Assembly: GCF_029227915.1 (NCBI RefSeq)
Contig: NC_079877.1
Coordinates: forward strand, 29,103,851 to 29,167,850
Length of the DNA stretch: 64,000 bases
Reading direction: 5' to 3'
Source: Hydractinia symbiolongicarpus
Taxonomy: Eukaryota; Cnidaria; Hydrozoa; Anthoathecata; Hydractiniidae
A model generated the notes under the pieces. It worked only from the letters and a program-made list of their open reading frames with translations, was not told the DNA's origin and made no database searches. Position 1 is the stretch's first letter. Each line of letters opens with the position of its first letter. Of this stretch, positions 10,901 through 24,405 are shown piece after piece. Both the position numbers and the translations under genes were made by a program.

Positions 10901-13900
10901 CTTATCATAGTTGGACTGAGAGTAACTTAACATAGTTGAAGTAAGAGTAAGTTATCATAGTTGGAGTGAGAGTAACTTATTATAGTTGGAGTAAGAGTAA
11001 GTTATCTTAGTTCGAAGTGAGAGTAGCTTATCATATTTGAAGTGAGAGTAGCTTATCATATGTGAAGTGAGAGTAACTTATCTTAGTTTGAAGTGAGAGT
11101 AGCTTATCATATTTGAAGTGAGAGTAACTTATCTTAGTTCGAAGTGAGAGTAGCTTATCATATTTGAAGTGAGAGTAGCTTATCATATTTGAAGTGAGAG
11201 TAGCTTATCATATTTGAAGTGAGAGTAGCTTATCATATTTGAAGTGAGAGTAGCTTATCATATTTGAAGTGAGATTAGCTTATCATATTTGAAGTGAGAG
11301 TAGCTTATCATATTTGAAGTGAGAGTAACTTATCATATTTGAAGTGAGAGTAATTTATCACAGTTAAGTGAGAGTAATTTATCATAGTTGAGATGAGAGT
11401 AAATTATCATAGTTGAGATGAGAGTAACTTATCATAGTTGGAGTGAGAGTAACTTATCATAGTTGGAGTGAGAGTAACTTATCATAGTTGGAGTGAGAGT
11501 AACTTATCATAGTTGGAGTTAGGGAAACTTATCATAGTTGGAGTTAGGGTAACTTATCACACTTATAGTGAGAGTAACTTATCATAGTTGAAGTGAGAAT
11601 AACTTGTCATATTTTGAGTGAGAATAACTAATCAGAGTCGAAGTGTGAGTAACTTATTATTCTCCGACTTAGGGCAGCTTACCTTGTTTATATTTATCAT
11701 CGCTTGATTTTTTCTCGTTTTCTCTCGCTTTCTGGGTCTTTTCTCGTGGCTTTGTAAATTCGTAATCTTCGTTATCTTTTCGTTCCTTCGTTTTTTCGCG
11801 AGGTCGCTTATACTTTTCGTCGTAATATCGATCATCGTGATACTTATCTTTTCCCCTAGATCTTTCCTTCGAGCTATATCGTTCCTTTTCTCTTGGCGTT
11901 CGATCTTTTTCTTGATCTTTATAGGTTTCCCGTTCTGTGTCGGGTGCCTTTGAAAACTTGTCTTTATCATTGCGAGGTTTGTCAGAATACTTTTCAGTGC
12001 CCTTTTTCTCCTTGTTTTTGCTGTCTGGTTCACGCTCTTTACGATATTCACCACTGCTCGTGGCATCCTGCGTAAAAATACTGACGTATTGGGAACATGT
12101 AGACAGGTTATGAAAAAAAATGGGATCTTTAATCGAAGAATCAGAAATATTCTCTGTAGAGGTAATTAAACTCACAGATATTGAAGTAGTCATTCGGTAA
12201 AAACTGTTACGCAATTGGGTTTAGACAAAAAAAATTACAAGTAGTAGTAATCTATATTATTGTAAAACCTTTAACGTCAAACGCAACAACATACTTCCTG
12301 AAGGTTTAAAAAGACATCACAGGTACTTTTTAAATTAGTTTCTAAAAGGGACAGCTAATATTTGTGAATAAAATTTCGATTACACATTTACACTAACGCC
12401 AACATTACCTTTTTACTATCTTTCTTTTCATTCGCCTTTCTTGTTTCACGATATGACTTCTCTGGTGACTTCCTACACACAAGACAAATACATAAAGACA
12501 AATACATAAGACAAATACATAAAGACAAATAACACGATGCAAGAAAAAGTCGAATGAAGTATAATTCGCGCTGAAGATTTACCTTTCTGTTTTGTCCGCC
12601 TTTTTTTCTTCTTGTTTTAGCTTTCTTTCCCGCTCCTTCTCCTTTTCACGTTCTCTTCGCTGTGTAACGAAAATATAAAAGTCTACACACAATCTGCTAT
12701 TGTGCATCAATACAATACTACCAAGGTGAGTTTTAAGGACTGGTCATTTTTAAGGTGATTTTAATATTTTCTCAAAAAATTAGGATTACAGGAAATGCTG
12801 TCTTTGTAAATCACCAAATTTAAATCAACAAATTTTAAGAAAAAGTTTTAAATAATAAAATTTAAGAAGATTCACAGAGAAAGTTTCAAGTTAATACTAC
12901 TTTTGTAAAAGATTGGAACAGTTTTAAAGTGATTAGAGCATATTTAAGGTATTGCAATCCTGAATATATATACGTTTTCCCTAGATTGTTGTGAAATGAC
13001 TGAAATATGTCAATTAAGATTATGATATGAAAAGTTCTAGAAAGACCTAAGAGGAATTCGTAATGTGAAGAAGTTTTTGCATAAAATATCAGACTAACAC
13101 AAGAATGTTCTTTAACAAGTTATTACCAGTTATAAATCGGCACACCTATTCAATTCATGTATTAAACATTTCAGTATTTCAATAATCGAGCAGCAATCAA
13201 TCAAATGGAACAAACCTTCTCTCTTTCTCTTTCGATCTTCATCTTTCTTTCCTTTTCTTTCTAAAGAAGAAGTGCTTTTTATTCATGATGTATACACTTT
13301 AAAAGCGTACTGGTTTTTCACCTATTGTGTTTTACTATAACTGCATGCAAAACAGTTTCCTCTTCACTTACATATAATGCTGATAACGCTTAAAGTACTT
13401 CCACTGCTAAAAACAACCACTTATCTTCAGTTTCCTGACCTTTTCCAGAAGTAAATGGTTTCAATAACGTGAGGACTTAAAACCGAACGTAAATAAAGAA
13501 CAAATTTAAAAAAAATAAATACAGAGACTGGAGTAAGGAGTTCCTAGGAAGAGTGGTCACCCTGATTAAAGGTGTACTAGCAAATACTTTCCAACATGTT
13601 CACATACAACTAAAATTTTACTTTTTTGCTATAGGATTTTGTCTTATGTAAAGTGTAAAAAAACGTAATTTTTTCTTTTTTTCAAATTTGTTTCAGTCAA
13701 ATGCACTAAAGTTTTGATATTTCTATCATTTAGAACTTAAAATTTCTCACAATTGTGAAGCCTTGAAACCTTCTAAAAATGTTGGCGAACAGACAGACAG
13801 ACAGACAGACAGACAGAATAAAATAGCACTAAACCTGAGCAATAGCGGCTTGTCTTGCAGCGATTCTAGCATCTCTTTTTTCTTTCAAAAACTCAGTTAA

Positions 13901-16609
13901 TGGAGTGGAGATCTTCTGTTCTAAAGACAGCGTAACCTAAGGTTAGCCTACTTTTCTAAATTTAAGTGTTGCGTGAAAATTATGAGGAGCACAAAATGGA
14001 CCTTTTTGGGTTGACAAGCAGAACAATTGCTAGTTTCCTGAATATAACTCCTGGAAAAATTTTCTAACTTACTATTTTTGTCAACTGCTTTGATGGCCTC
14101 AATTTCTTCAATATAAATTTCTGCACTTGGCAGTCGTTCTTCTTCTTGTTCAAGTTGTTCAAGAAATTGCAAATAATCCGGATCTACAAAGTACAATTAT
14201 GTATATAACATGTAAGGATACAAAATTAAATAGCTAAAACTGTTGACACTAAGTGTAGCCTTTTGTTAACAAAACGTAAAGAATAGAGAAAGGACGAATA
14301 GCCTCCTTTGTAATCACATTCCCATGCTGCTGTGCAATCATTTCTTGACAAATCGAAGTTATTTGTTAAACATTATATCATTAAATATTAAACAAGAAAT
14401 ATAGTTAGCTAAAAGAGGACTTGTTTATGCTTTGTGCAATATATGTATAGTGCGTTCAAAATCAAAGTTCACATTACACACTCTCACTTTTATAAGAATA
14501 TGCTTTATAAGAATATCAGGCTGGGAATTCAGGTTAAAATGAATAGTCTATAGTTTAAAATGATAGAGAAATAAGAATATAGACCTCCAATAATGACATA
14601 TGCACATGTTAAGTTATTTCACCTAAGAGAGTGTAAATAGTTGTCATATTCTCAAACGTGTTTTAACTGTGGCCTAAACATTACATACCCTTTTCAATAG
14701 TGTTTGCTTTGTGGTCTTTTTTCTTTCTCTCCTTGGGTACTTGTTGACAAGGCGCAAACTCAACAACAGCACTGTACTCTCTACCTAACGTTAAAACAGA
14801 ATAGCTATATGAAAAATTTATTTTTATATGGGGTAAGCTTTTTAGTTTTAAAGAAAACTTTAAGATGAACGAAATAATTCGGCTTTCTAGCTGTTGTTAA
14901 TAGTTAGAAAATAAAAATCTGTGAAGTAATAAAGCACATTGCAAAGAAATAAAGTCATTTTGTGTGTGCCTAAAAGTTGCAAATAATATGTACAATGTTC
15001 ACGAATAAATATAGAACAGGGAAAGGAAGCAATGCAAAAGAATGAGTCAGAATTTTATTTGTTTTACATTTGTTTAAAAACAGTTTAAAAATTGTACAAA
15101 ATACCTTTAGTATCGAAGAAAATGTATCCATCAAATTTATTACGAAAATCAAAGACGTCAGTGTAATCTTTAAAGTTGATATAAGCTCTAGTATAACTCT
15201 GTGTGCTGAAACTGAAAAAAACGAAAACTTGGAAAATGATTTTAAAACATTTCCCCATAAAATTTAAGGATAAAACCATATCACATTTTTCTGTTATTCC
15301 CATTTTAACGACCTTGCAGGACGAGCCAACAAGTGTCATTTTGACAAAAAATAAATTATGTTAATCAATTAACCTTTATAACATATATACATTGATAAAG
15401 TTTGAATGCACATCCCTTACAAGGTCTAAAATAACTTATGACAGAAAATGTCAAAATTTGCTATTACTAAATTAATTTGATTTTCAATGAAAAGATACTG
15501 ATTATAAAGTTTTTTTGGTTACTTATAAAACAAATAATTGGCAACATTTAGACCTAATCTTTTTTTAGTGGTTTAGACAAATAAAGTTAATTATATTAAT
15601 TTTTTTTTACTTTAAGAAATTTGGCAGGACAAAACCTTTGCAGCATGGTGATCGATACCATGCTTCCACGCTTTTGTGAATCAAATTGGGTTGGCATTGA
15701 ACATTTCCAATACTCACAACGGGTTGGTAACACAGAATAAAATATTAAATTGATAGATCTTAATAATACAGTAAACTAAATTTTTACCTACACTTTTGAT
15801 AACTTGTGATGGACAAATGTAAGTCCTTAAATCAGGCGTGTTTAAAAACAACCTGAATAGTCTGCCATACAATGCGCTTTTATACATAAAGTTAGTAAAA
15901 CCAAGAAAAAGATTATAATAATAGCAAAAACAAGATTTAGAAAATACCTTTTATCAGCTGCCACAAATCTGAAAAAATTGTGTTCAGGTAAATTTCCCAA
16001 TTCCTTCAGAAATTCTTCTTCTGAAAGGGTTGGTGGTAATCTTCGTACCACTAGCTAAAATAAACGTGAATAATTACACATGCTAACCTTTTCTTGCTTT
16101 AACTTGATTGTTGTGCTTTCTTGAAACATCCTTTAATTCCCCTTCTTTAGTCCATTTCATAAATAACCCCTTCCTTTGGAAAAAGAAAAAGTTATTTAGT
16201 TCCATGACCTAGCCCCCTCTCCTTAACTCCCAATAAATACAACGATTCTTGTACTAGTAAGCCATAGGGACGTCTTGTGATGTAGATGACAGCACAGATC
16301 CATTTGGGTGTCACAAAAAGAGTAACTATGCAAAACAAACAATGCAAAGAAGTTGAAGAAGTTAATGTTACATATTGGTATAAAAATAGATTCTATTTAG
16401 CCCTCCCTTCCTCTTCTACTTAGTCTCCCTCCCTCAACCCTCTCTCTCTATTTAAAACCGAAATCCAATTAAAAATGGTTTGTTGTAAAAAAAGTATGGA
16501 AGTATGTTCTTATAACCATTACCTTTGTAGGGAAAAACATTTTTTCTTTTTTCTTTGTTTTTTCTTTTGCCTTCTGATCAACACCGTCCGATGCCAGCTT
16601 TCCAGTCAT
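7978..16609 (-). CDS. UPF3: UPF3 nonsense-mediated mRNA decay factor, 13 exons
   Basis: Exons (all with GT-AG borders): 16523-16609, 15948-16054, 15105-15205, 14689-14784, 14073-14183, 13835-13920, 13216-13260, 12583-12659, 12409-12472, 11683-12067, 9089-9243, 8847-8913, 7978-8399. Phases join throughout and give 600 codons. UPF3 bridges the exon-junction complex to UPF2/UPF1 to trigger decay of mRNAs with early stops. The RNP-like UPF2-binding domain starts at VVRRLPPTLSEEEF (exon 2), with YTRAYINF (exon 3) and YSAVVEFAP (exon 4). The middle is a charged Glu/Lys/Arg coiled region. Exon 12 (PRPEMKIYRPPS) matches the exon-junction-binding motif of vertebrate UPF3B. The tail is rich in Asp-Arg-Tyr repeats. 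The intron between exons 10 and 11 contains the satellite. The gene looks intact. Confidence 0.93.
9597..11660 (+). repeat. Satellite array of ~25-bp units with a higher-order repeat, inside a UPF3 intron
   Basis: About 80 head-to-tail units of the form agttgRagtgagagtaacttatcat, mostly 24-26 bp. Distinctive variants recur in the same order three times. The start motif tgaagtgagaataact is found near 9,608, 10,185 and 10,887, so the first period is about 577 bp. The second interval is longer by about 125 bp, which equals five extra units. A single-base variant (gtgagattagctt) occurs once in each copy. Most units contain CTTATC, the reverse complement of a GATAAG motif. The array ends close to the exon 10 donor at 11,682. 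Confidence 0.95.
13789..13816 (+). repeat. (CAGA)n microsatellite in a UPF3 intron
   Basis: A run of about seven acag units immediately upstream (in + coordinates) of UPF3 exon 6. It lies about 20 bp beyond the donor of that exon. Confidence 0.9.
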
Positions 16610-17296
16610 TGTTTATAGAATTTTATCTAATTGGTACGCAATTAAATATAACTTTTTTATGATAAATTTTCAAACTATATCGATATTAACTTAAAAGGTA
16701 TCATTAATCATTGTCACATTTTTCAAGTAGTGCTTAAAATGAAAACAGGTGCTTCATAATTTAAAGTCGAACATTACTTTCAACATGTATCAAAATAAGT
16801 AATAAAATTAAAAAGTAAGCAAGTATAAACTGAAATTTTATGACACAAAACAAAAAAAAAGAAAGAAAAAAAATTAAATGTGTTTCATTAACCACCATAT
16901 GTATTTTATAGGTACCCAGAATGGTTCAATCAAAGTTAGAGAACATTTAAATAAAAGAGAGACTTGATTGACTTGTGTTAATTGTTTCAAAATATTTTAA
17001 TGATGCATAGCACACTTAACACTAAAATTGCCCTATTTCAAGAAAAACTGATCATAGAAAAAAATAAATAAAAACAAGAGACAGGGATCAAACAAAACCC
17101 ACTAGATCCACACGGTCATACATTTTCCATTAGAAAGTATTGTGATTTTTATAAGTGATTTTTTTTTAGAGTAACAAAAATTGTGGTTCAAATTTTTGAC
17201 ACATTTACTTCAGTAAGATTTTGGTATAGATCAATGACGACATTATAATTGCAAAACCTGTTTATTAATTTAAAAATTTCCATCATAAACATGAAA
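16610..17296. other. Short gap between APC5 (3' end) and UPF3 (5' end)
   Basis: Both genes run on the minus strand, with APC5 upstream. This ~690 bp must contain the APC5 3' UTR and polyadenylation site plus the UPF3 promoter and 5' UTR. A minus-strand AATAAA-type signal (tttatt on +) is present near 17,262, just past the APC5 stop. No other structure was seen. Confidence 0.5.
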
Positions 17297-19567
17297 TTAG
17301 AATAAGATTACATTTGGCATATCTTTTAAACGTTCATGTAGTAACCTGTATTGTGTTGACGATTTGTTTCGTTCTTGTATGTAGTCCAGTTTATTGAAAG
17401 TGATAGCCTGTTCATAATAAATATCTTTGATTTTTTGTTTGAAATTTCCCTTTGAGAAGTGTTGCAGACATTTGTCCAACAAAGATAGGCTGTGTAACAA
17501 GGTTGATTTGTCTGCATCAGAATTTATCATACTGCCACTTTTCAAACATTGGTACTGCAAAAAAAATAACATCCCTTTTTGCAAACAGGTCCCATTTGCC
17601 AATGCATCAATAATCATTTCATTCACTAACGCCTCTGCCTTGGAAACTAAACCTTGTTGCAATTGGTATTGTATCAAGTAGATATTTGCATCAATTTTTA
17701 GATTATTCATATGTTTGGATTCAATAAATGTTATCAGATCCAAGATTTTAAAAACAGCCTGAGAAGGGTTAGCTGAGAGCAGTAAAATATCAATTTCAAG
17801 CAACGACAACTGAAATTTAAGAATGGGTCGAGTGGATGAACCTAGTTCATTGTTTATATCTTTCTCTAACATTTCCTTTACTGATTTGTATGCTTTGGAA
17901 AAATTTCCATACAACACATCAACAATGGTAAAAGCATATTTTCCTTCTAGCTTGTCAAGTTTGTACAAAGATTTGCAGATAGGGACAGCTTGATCAATCT
18001 CTCTCTCAGCAATAACTTGTCTAAAATGAGCTTTCATTTCACACAGGCTAATTGTTTTATGGTGTTTACTGTATAAGGGAAATTTGTCTTTCACGTATGA
18101 AAAAATTATGAAAGCTTCTTTGTAAAATCCATTATTGATGTGGTGGTTGGCTAAACGACAAAGTGACATGGCTAACTCTTCACCGGAAATAGACATTGAA
18201 TTTGGTAAGGCATTACTTGGTACTGATTGCAAAACATTTTGTGCAGTTATGGTAGCCATACTGGAAAAGCCGTAAAGTTCCAATAACATTGACCGCATAA
18301 GTTCGGCTGATTTAGCTGTTGATGCATTACATATGATTAACTGTGTCACAGTTGAAAGAAGCTTTGCTGGTTTTTCACCACCCTTTATAGACTGCAGCTT
18401 TATAAATCGTAACAGTCCTAAAAAATCTATAACTTGACAACCCACTGTCCCATCTGATTGCACTAAATCATTTTTCGTATCAGCAATAAATTGCCTCAAA
18501 TGATTTTCCCCTTCGTGTGCACAACCTATTTCTTCCTTGACCAAACTCAACCAAAACATTGCATGATTTAAACACTTTTTGTCATTGGTTTCTTGAGCTA
18601 TACGAACAGCTTCTTCTAGAGAAATTAAAGCTTCTGAATAGTTTCCATGGTGACAGTGCATAATACCAAGATTTAAAGCACAATAACGGAAGCGTTTAAA
18701 CTTTAATTGATGCTTTTCTAATGCAGAAATTTCTTCGTCCAATTTGTTATCCTGAAACACTTTATAATCGAAGTACATTTGTAATGCCACTGTTGCTTTG
18801 TTTGTTTCTGAGACACGTAAATAATTCAAGAAACACAAGTAGTACACTTCATAAATGTCTGGGTGTAACTTTTGAAGTTGGTCAGTCTTTTCTTTGATTT
18901 CTTTTGGGTTCATTGCAGTATAATCATTGCTTTCTATTAGGTTTACCTGGTCTGTTACAAATCGAACAGCTTTATTTCTGCTAAGTGTGGGTGCACCCAT
19001 TGTGGAAACAGAACTATGGTTAATATCAGATGGTTGCACAACATTTTCCTTCTCTTCTTCCAGTAGACTCTGCTCCATACTACTAACATCCATTGTTGTT
19101 TCATCAAATTGTTCACCAACAGAAATTATTTGATTAGGGACATTTATGTACTCATGAATAGACAATGCCAATTTCATAACTTCTTCAAAGGACAATTTTT
19201 TAAAATCCAAAATCAATCTTCTAAAAAACAAGCCCAACACACTTGAATTTTTTAGTACTTGCTCCTTTCCATCAAATAACAATTCTAACTCTTTTATAAA
19301 CTCCATTAGCTGTTCGATATTTTGATTGCTGTAAATATCCTTTAAAATATTGGAGAGCATATCTTTGTCAAGTAACGCCTGAATTCCAGTCTGAAAATCA
19401 CTCCAGCGCATGTTTGAATTTCGAATCAACTTAAGAGCAGATATTAATAACTTTTGTTGGGATTCTAATGGGATCTCGTCACTCCACGCATCTCCTCCCT
19501 TTCCTCTTAATAATATTGACTGCACAAATACAGCACATGAAATATGATGCGGGAGAATTGCTGACAT
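17297..19567 (-). CDS. ANAPC5: Anaphase-promoting complex subunit 5, single long exon
   Basis: APC5 is a TPR scaffold subunit of the anaphase-promoting complex/cyclosome, the ubiquitin ligase that drives exit from mitosis. From the ATG at 19,565-19,567 the protein is 756 residues, against about 755 in human. Recognisable family segments are SSVLGLFFRRLILDFKKLSF, HPDIYEVYYLCFLNYLRV, the TPR around LNLGIMHCHHGNYSEAL followed by LEEAVRIAQETND, ELYGFSSMATITAQN, and the C-terminal DIYYEQAITFNKL...QERN. The frame stays open upstream to 19,708, but those 47 residues show no family similarity. A possible splice acceptor (TTGTAG) lies just before the chosen ATG, so a short 5' exon encoding the first ~25 residues of the family is possible. 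No introns interrupt 2.27 kb, unlike its neighbours. Confidence 0.93.
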   Translation of the reverse strand: MSAILPHHISCAVFVQSILLRGKGGDAWSDEIPLESQQKLLISALKLIRNSNMRWSDFQTGIQALLDKDMLSNILKDIYSNQNIEQLMEFIKELELLFDGKEQVLKNSSVLGLFFRRLILDFKKLSFEEVMKLALSIHEYINVPNQIISVGEQFDETTMDVSSMEQSLLEEEKENVVQPSDINHSSVSTMGAPTLSRNKAVRFVTDQVNLIESNDYTAMNPKEIKEKTDQLQKLHPDIYEVYYLCFLNYLRVSETNKATVALQMYFDYKVFQDNKLDEEISALEKHQLKFKRFRYCALNLGIMHCHHGNYSEALISLEEAVRIAQETNDKKCLNHAMFWLSLVKEEIGCAHEGENHLRQFIADTKNDLVQSDGTVGCQVIDFLGLLRFIKLQSIKGGEKPAKLLSTVTQLIICNASTAKSAELMRSMLLELYGFSSMATITAQNVLQSVPSNALPNSMSISGEELAMSLCRLANHHINNGFYKEAFIIFSYVKDKFPLYSKHHKTISLCEMKAHFRQVIAEREIDQAVPICKSLYKLDKLEGKYAFTIVDVLYGNFSKAYKSVKEMLEKDINNELGSSTRPILKFQLSLLEIDILLLSANPSQAVFKILDLITFIESKHMNNLKIDANIYLIQYQLQQGLVSKAEALVNEMIIDALANGTCLQKGMLFFLQYQCLKSGSMINSDADKSTLLHSLSLLDKCLQHFSKGNFKQKIKDIYYEQAITFNKLDYIQERNKSSTQYRLLHERLKDMPNVILF

Positions 19568-19708
19568 TGTGTCAGGTATTCTACAATAGAAAAGTTGATA
19601 GAATAAAAATACAGCAGCACTAGACATTTTTTCAAACAGGCCATAATGTGCTCCTCTAATCCCTCTAATGACAAAGCCATCTAATGAATAGTAAATCTCC
19701 TTCCTCAA

Positions 19709-21048
19709 ACAAAAAAAATCCCTCTTGGAAGTTGATAAAATTTAATAGATAATGGAGTACTGCACAATGCTACACACAATCTAATTACATTATAACATTA
19801 TAGATTTTTAAGTCAGTCTTCATACACTGGATAAGGATTGAAAAAAAATGGATTAAAGAAAAACATGTAAAAGTAATTCTAAAAATCTTGAATATATATA
19901 AATATATACTTGTCCCACAAAACCTAGTTGTGTTTAAGCTGCATACACAATTATTAAGCCCATGGAATCAATATAGAAAAGGTTGTGAAGCGGGTGACAG
20001 GATCCCCTAGGCTCGCAAGCAAAAACTAAGGTATCCCTTTCGGTTAAATTGTATAAAAAACATGCTCCCACAGGTTCCATATTATTCAATCAAACAGTTT
20101 TATCTTTGCCAAAGCAAAAAAGGTTTAATTTGATAAAACATATCATGGGGCTTCTGGATTAGCAGTACTGCACTGTGTTTCGGACCCAATATGCCATGGT
20201 CCAGGACATATTTTTTTCAGAACCTGATGTATCAGAAAATGCTAAAATAATGTTAAACAAAACAAGAATGATATCCGGTGTCAGTGACAAGTTTGGGTCA
20301 TGTTATAAACATAAACCTAAAGTATAAGTCAGAGCAAACCGATCCGACTTTTCACCTGACTTGGAAATGGAAGGTCAGATGGAACATTGGAAGAATATTC
20401 AAATGTTGGACTAAATTGAATTTCTCGTTTGTGACACATCTTTTATCTGACACGCGAGTTTAGTAATTTTCATTTTCAAAACGAAGGACAACACTATGCT
20501 CACAATGGTAATTGTATTTAACGAGCTTGCAGATTGTGATGACGAAAAAGAATGCAGAGAAAAACAAGAAGTTGGGGGAAGAACTAACAAACATCTTGTT
20601 TTCTTCAAGCTGTAAACAAAATGAAAGAGTTTTATCTTGAAAATCAATCCAATCATTTAAAACTTTGATTTTTTTGTTTTTTTAAACACTCCAAAATTCG
20701 GATGAATGATACACCAAACCTATCTGACATCACTTTTGTTTATTTTTTGTTGGATAAAGTCGGATGAAAATTTTGCTCTGGAACGAACTTTTATCTGACC
20801 TCATCCAACTTGATTTTTCACTTTTTTTAAAAAATTGTGTTTTGTTTGAAGATTTTCAGTATATATATATATGTGTAACTAAAAACAATTGTTAACAGAA
20901 AATACAGCTAGATGTTGATGTAGAAAATGTTTCCTGATATAGAAATATAATGACTCTTGAAATGTAGTACTCAACAAAAAGAACATACTGTTTATCATAT
21001 GCTTCAAATCATACATAATGTGCATAAACACTAAAAATTCTGTGCATT
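19709..21048. other. Gene-free stretch upstream of APC5
   Basis: No supportable exon was found. The first few hundred bases should carry the APC5 promoter and possibly a first exon. Related short words (atccgactt, tcatccaac) recur between 20,270 and 20,830 in both orientations, suggesting a decayed repeat, but I could not define ends. Confidence 0.4.
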
Positions 21049-21401
21049 GTGGCGCCGTAGATTAGTGGTTAGCTATAGCTCTCGTACTCTGTGCGGGAGA
21101 CCGGGGTTCGATTCCTCTTGACGGCAATTCAACATGGGCGGGTGAATGTTACCATAGCCCCGGGTTAACCCAAGAGGGAAATTGGGAAGATGGCACACTG
21201 TGTGGGCCGTTGGATGTTGCCGGGAGTTGTCTAGTAGAGCGCGGGCTCTAATTGGGTCTGCGTAGCTCAAAATGAGCATTAAATACTCTAGGACTCTCCA
21301 TCTACGCCATGGCCCCTCCTGGAAATAATAGACAGGGTATATCCCTCGATATTTGTGAGGCTAGCCATGTAAAATATGCACATCTATCTATCTATCTATT
21401 G
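21049..21401 (+). mobile_element. tRNA-derived SINE with (ATCT)n tail
   Basis: The head has RNA polymerase III promoter boxes: an A box (tagattagtggttagc, near 21,058) and a perfect B box (ggttcgattcc, 21,105-21,115). The body follows (ccgggttaacccaagaggga...), and the 3' end is a short atctatctatctat run. That is the arrangement of a tRNA-related SINE. It is not a tRNA gene, because the 5' and 3' acceptor strands do not pair and the body extends another 280 bp. Confidence 0.85.
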
Positions 21402-23109
21402 TCAATTAGCTAATTTTTATATACATCAAGCTTCTTGAAAAGAATTAAGTAAAAAAAATCTCTACGGTGTAAATAGTTGTATGAGCAGCTAACTATACTG
21501 TATGCACCATATGTATGCATCAGCTGACTATCATTCTACAGGCTAACTACAGTTCGCCCTGCCTGACTGGCAGAAGTTTCTTGTGGAGCTTTCACACCCC
21601 TTGTTTCCTTTTTCGTGGGGATGGATGGAACCCATGATCATTTAGACAGGCTAAAAAATTGCACACATACTTTATTATTAAAACGACTACTTACTATCTA
21701 TTGTAATAACTCCCTATTTTTTAGCTAAGCAGCTAGGTTGTTGCCTGACGGGATCATACTTTCATACAACACAAACGGCATTACCAGCATATCTAACTAT
21801 GTCCAGGGTGGTCTATCTTCACTTTCACTATTGTTCCAACCAGAAGTCTTACATAAAGTGAGAATGACGAGCACCTGGAAGCAAGTGACGGAATTCTTCA
21901 AAAACGATAGTTCACGGAGAAGACTCTGGTCAAAAGGGTAGGGATCAGCTAAATATATCAATATTGACGGTGGCTTACGTCAAATAATCAGACTAGCAGC
22001 GAGTTTTAATAATCGAGGCCGATGCAATATGAGGAATTTCGTTTTTTGGGGTTTTTTAAATATGATTTTCTTTTAGTGTTCATGACATTTGCTTCTCCTA
22101 AGACCCTTTATACACGACGCAGTGATCGAAAGTAAAGAGAGCTCCAAGGTCAGAAAAACGTTTGAATTTTAAGTGTTTGAATTTATATTGAGTTATACTG
22201 AGTAGCCAAATATATACCAAGGATTTTTATTTTGAGAAAACGAATGTAATTCAAATTAAGTGAAAGTTTAGCTTGAGTGCCCTAGCTGGAAGCATTTATA
22301 GAGTTTATCTACTGTAAATGGGTTTTTCTTTTCTTTTTTTTAACACAATTTGCTTAAGTTTGTTTCCATCTTAAATGTTGCTTGTTTACAAATTTTAACT
22401 CTCAATCATGATATCTTTCGTAAAAAATCTGAATAATCAACCTCGTCTCTATGGTCTTGTGGTCTCTGAGTCGTCATTACGCAATTTCAACAGCAAAGCA
22501 AAATGTCCTGGGGGGACGAGGCTTCGAATAAATTATCAGAGTTGTTTTCCAGAAATTGGCATATAGATGTGAAACCACAAACTACGTTATCTCTTTTGAC
22601 GCTTATATATTATATTGACGTCAAATTGTCATAAAAAAAACGTAATATCTCCGCAAAGTTATTCAACTGTTATTAGGGGGCTTAATGTGAACATGAAACA
22701 TCAATTTTATTTATATAGGTGAATATTTATCACAGCACATCCGTATTTCATTCTCAACAAAGAATGCTTCACCCCGATCAGACCTCTGATCATGACGGCA
22801 ATCATATCTTCAATATGACGTACACGCATTATACTCGCCCGTCACGTTCTGGGGACCGCGGATGGATTCCCGCTCACTGCTTGGCAGTATGTTAGTGATG
22901 AACAAAGTAGTTCTTCTTCAATATCAATTTTATTTCTTTGTAAAAGAACTTTGTCAAGGTCTTTTGGCCGCCAAAGAGCAACACTGTCAAATTAGTGATA
23001 AAGTGCCCTCGGAATAAAGGACGTGTTTTAATTGCCATTGGCTGTGGGAAAATATCTTGCTTGAATGAGAAAAATTCGCGAGTGGAAAAAAGCCTTGATT
23101 TTTACTTCA

Positions 23110-24190
<1,081 letters not shown>

Positions 24191-24269
24191 TTACGGTGAT
24201 GAACACAATGTAAGGTACTGGACGCGGTGTGCATTGGTTGCCCACCCTATTTCCCAGGAATTTTTGCCT

Positions 24270-24405
24270 TTTTAGGGCGACTCTCCACGGGACGATTTTC
24301 ACGGCGATCGTCATATTGATTGGTCGTCAAAAAGTAGAAACCAATTCAACTTTTAGTCACAAAAATCGTCGCGAATCGTTCCGGTGGAGATTCGGCTTTA
24401 AATCG
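24270..24405 (+). repeat. Foldback (inverted-repeat) element
   Basis: The left arm agggcgactctccacgggac matches the reverse complement of the right arm around gttccggtggagattcggc with few mismatches. The arms are separated by about 70 bp. It looks like a small MITE or hairpin element lying ~200 bp upstream of the RagA/B start codon. Confidence 0.6.

Noticed and set aside
9597-11660. Regular short repeats that could look like a CRISPR array
   Set aside because: Units are contiguous with no unique spacers, and the setting is a eukaryotic intron. It is a satellite.
17297-19708. Using the most upstream ATG (19,708) as the APC5 start
   Set aside because: The extra 47 residues have no similarity to the family. 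Starting at 19,567 gives a length almost equal to human APC5.
21049-21130. A tRNA gene with good A and B boxes
   Set aside because: The acceptor arms do not pair, and the sequence continues as a SINE body with a simple-repeat tail.
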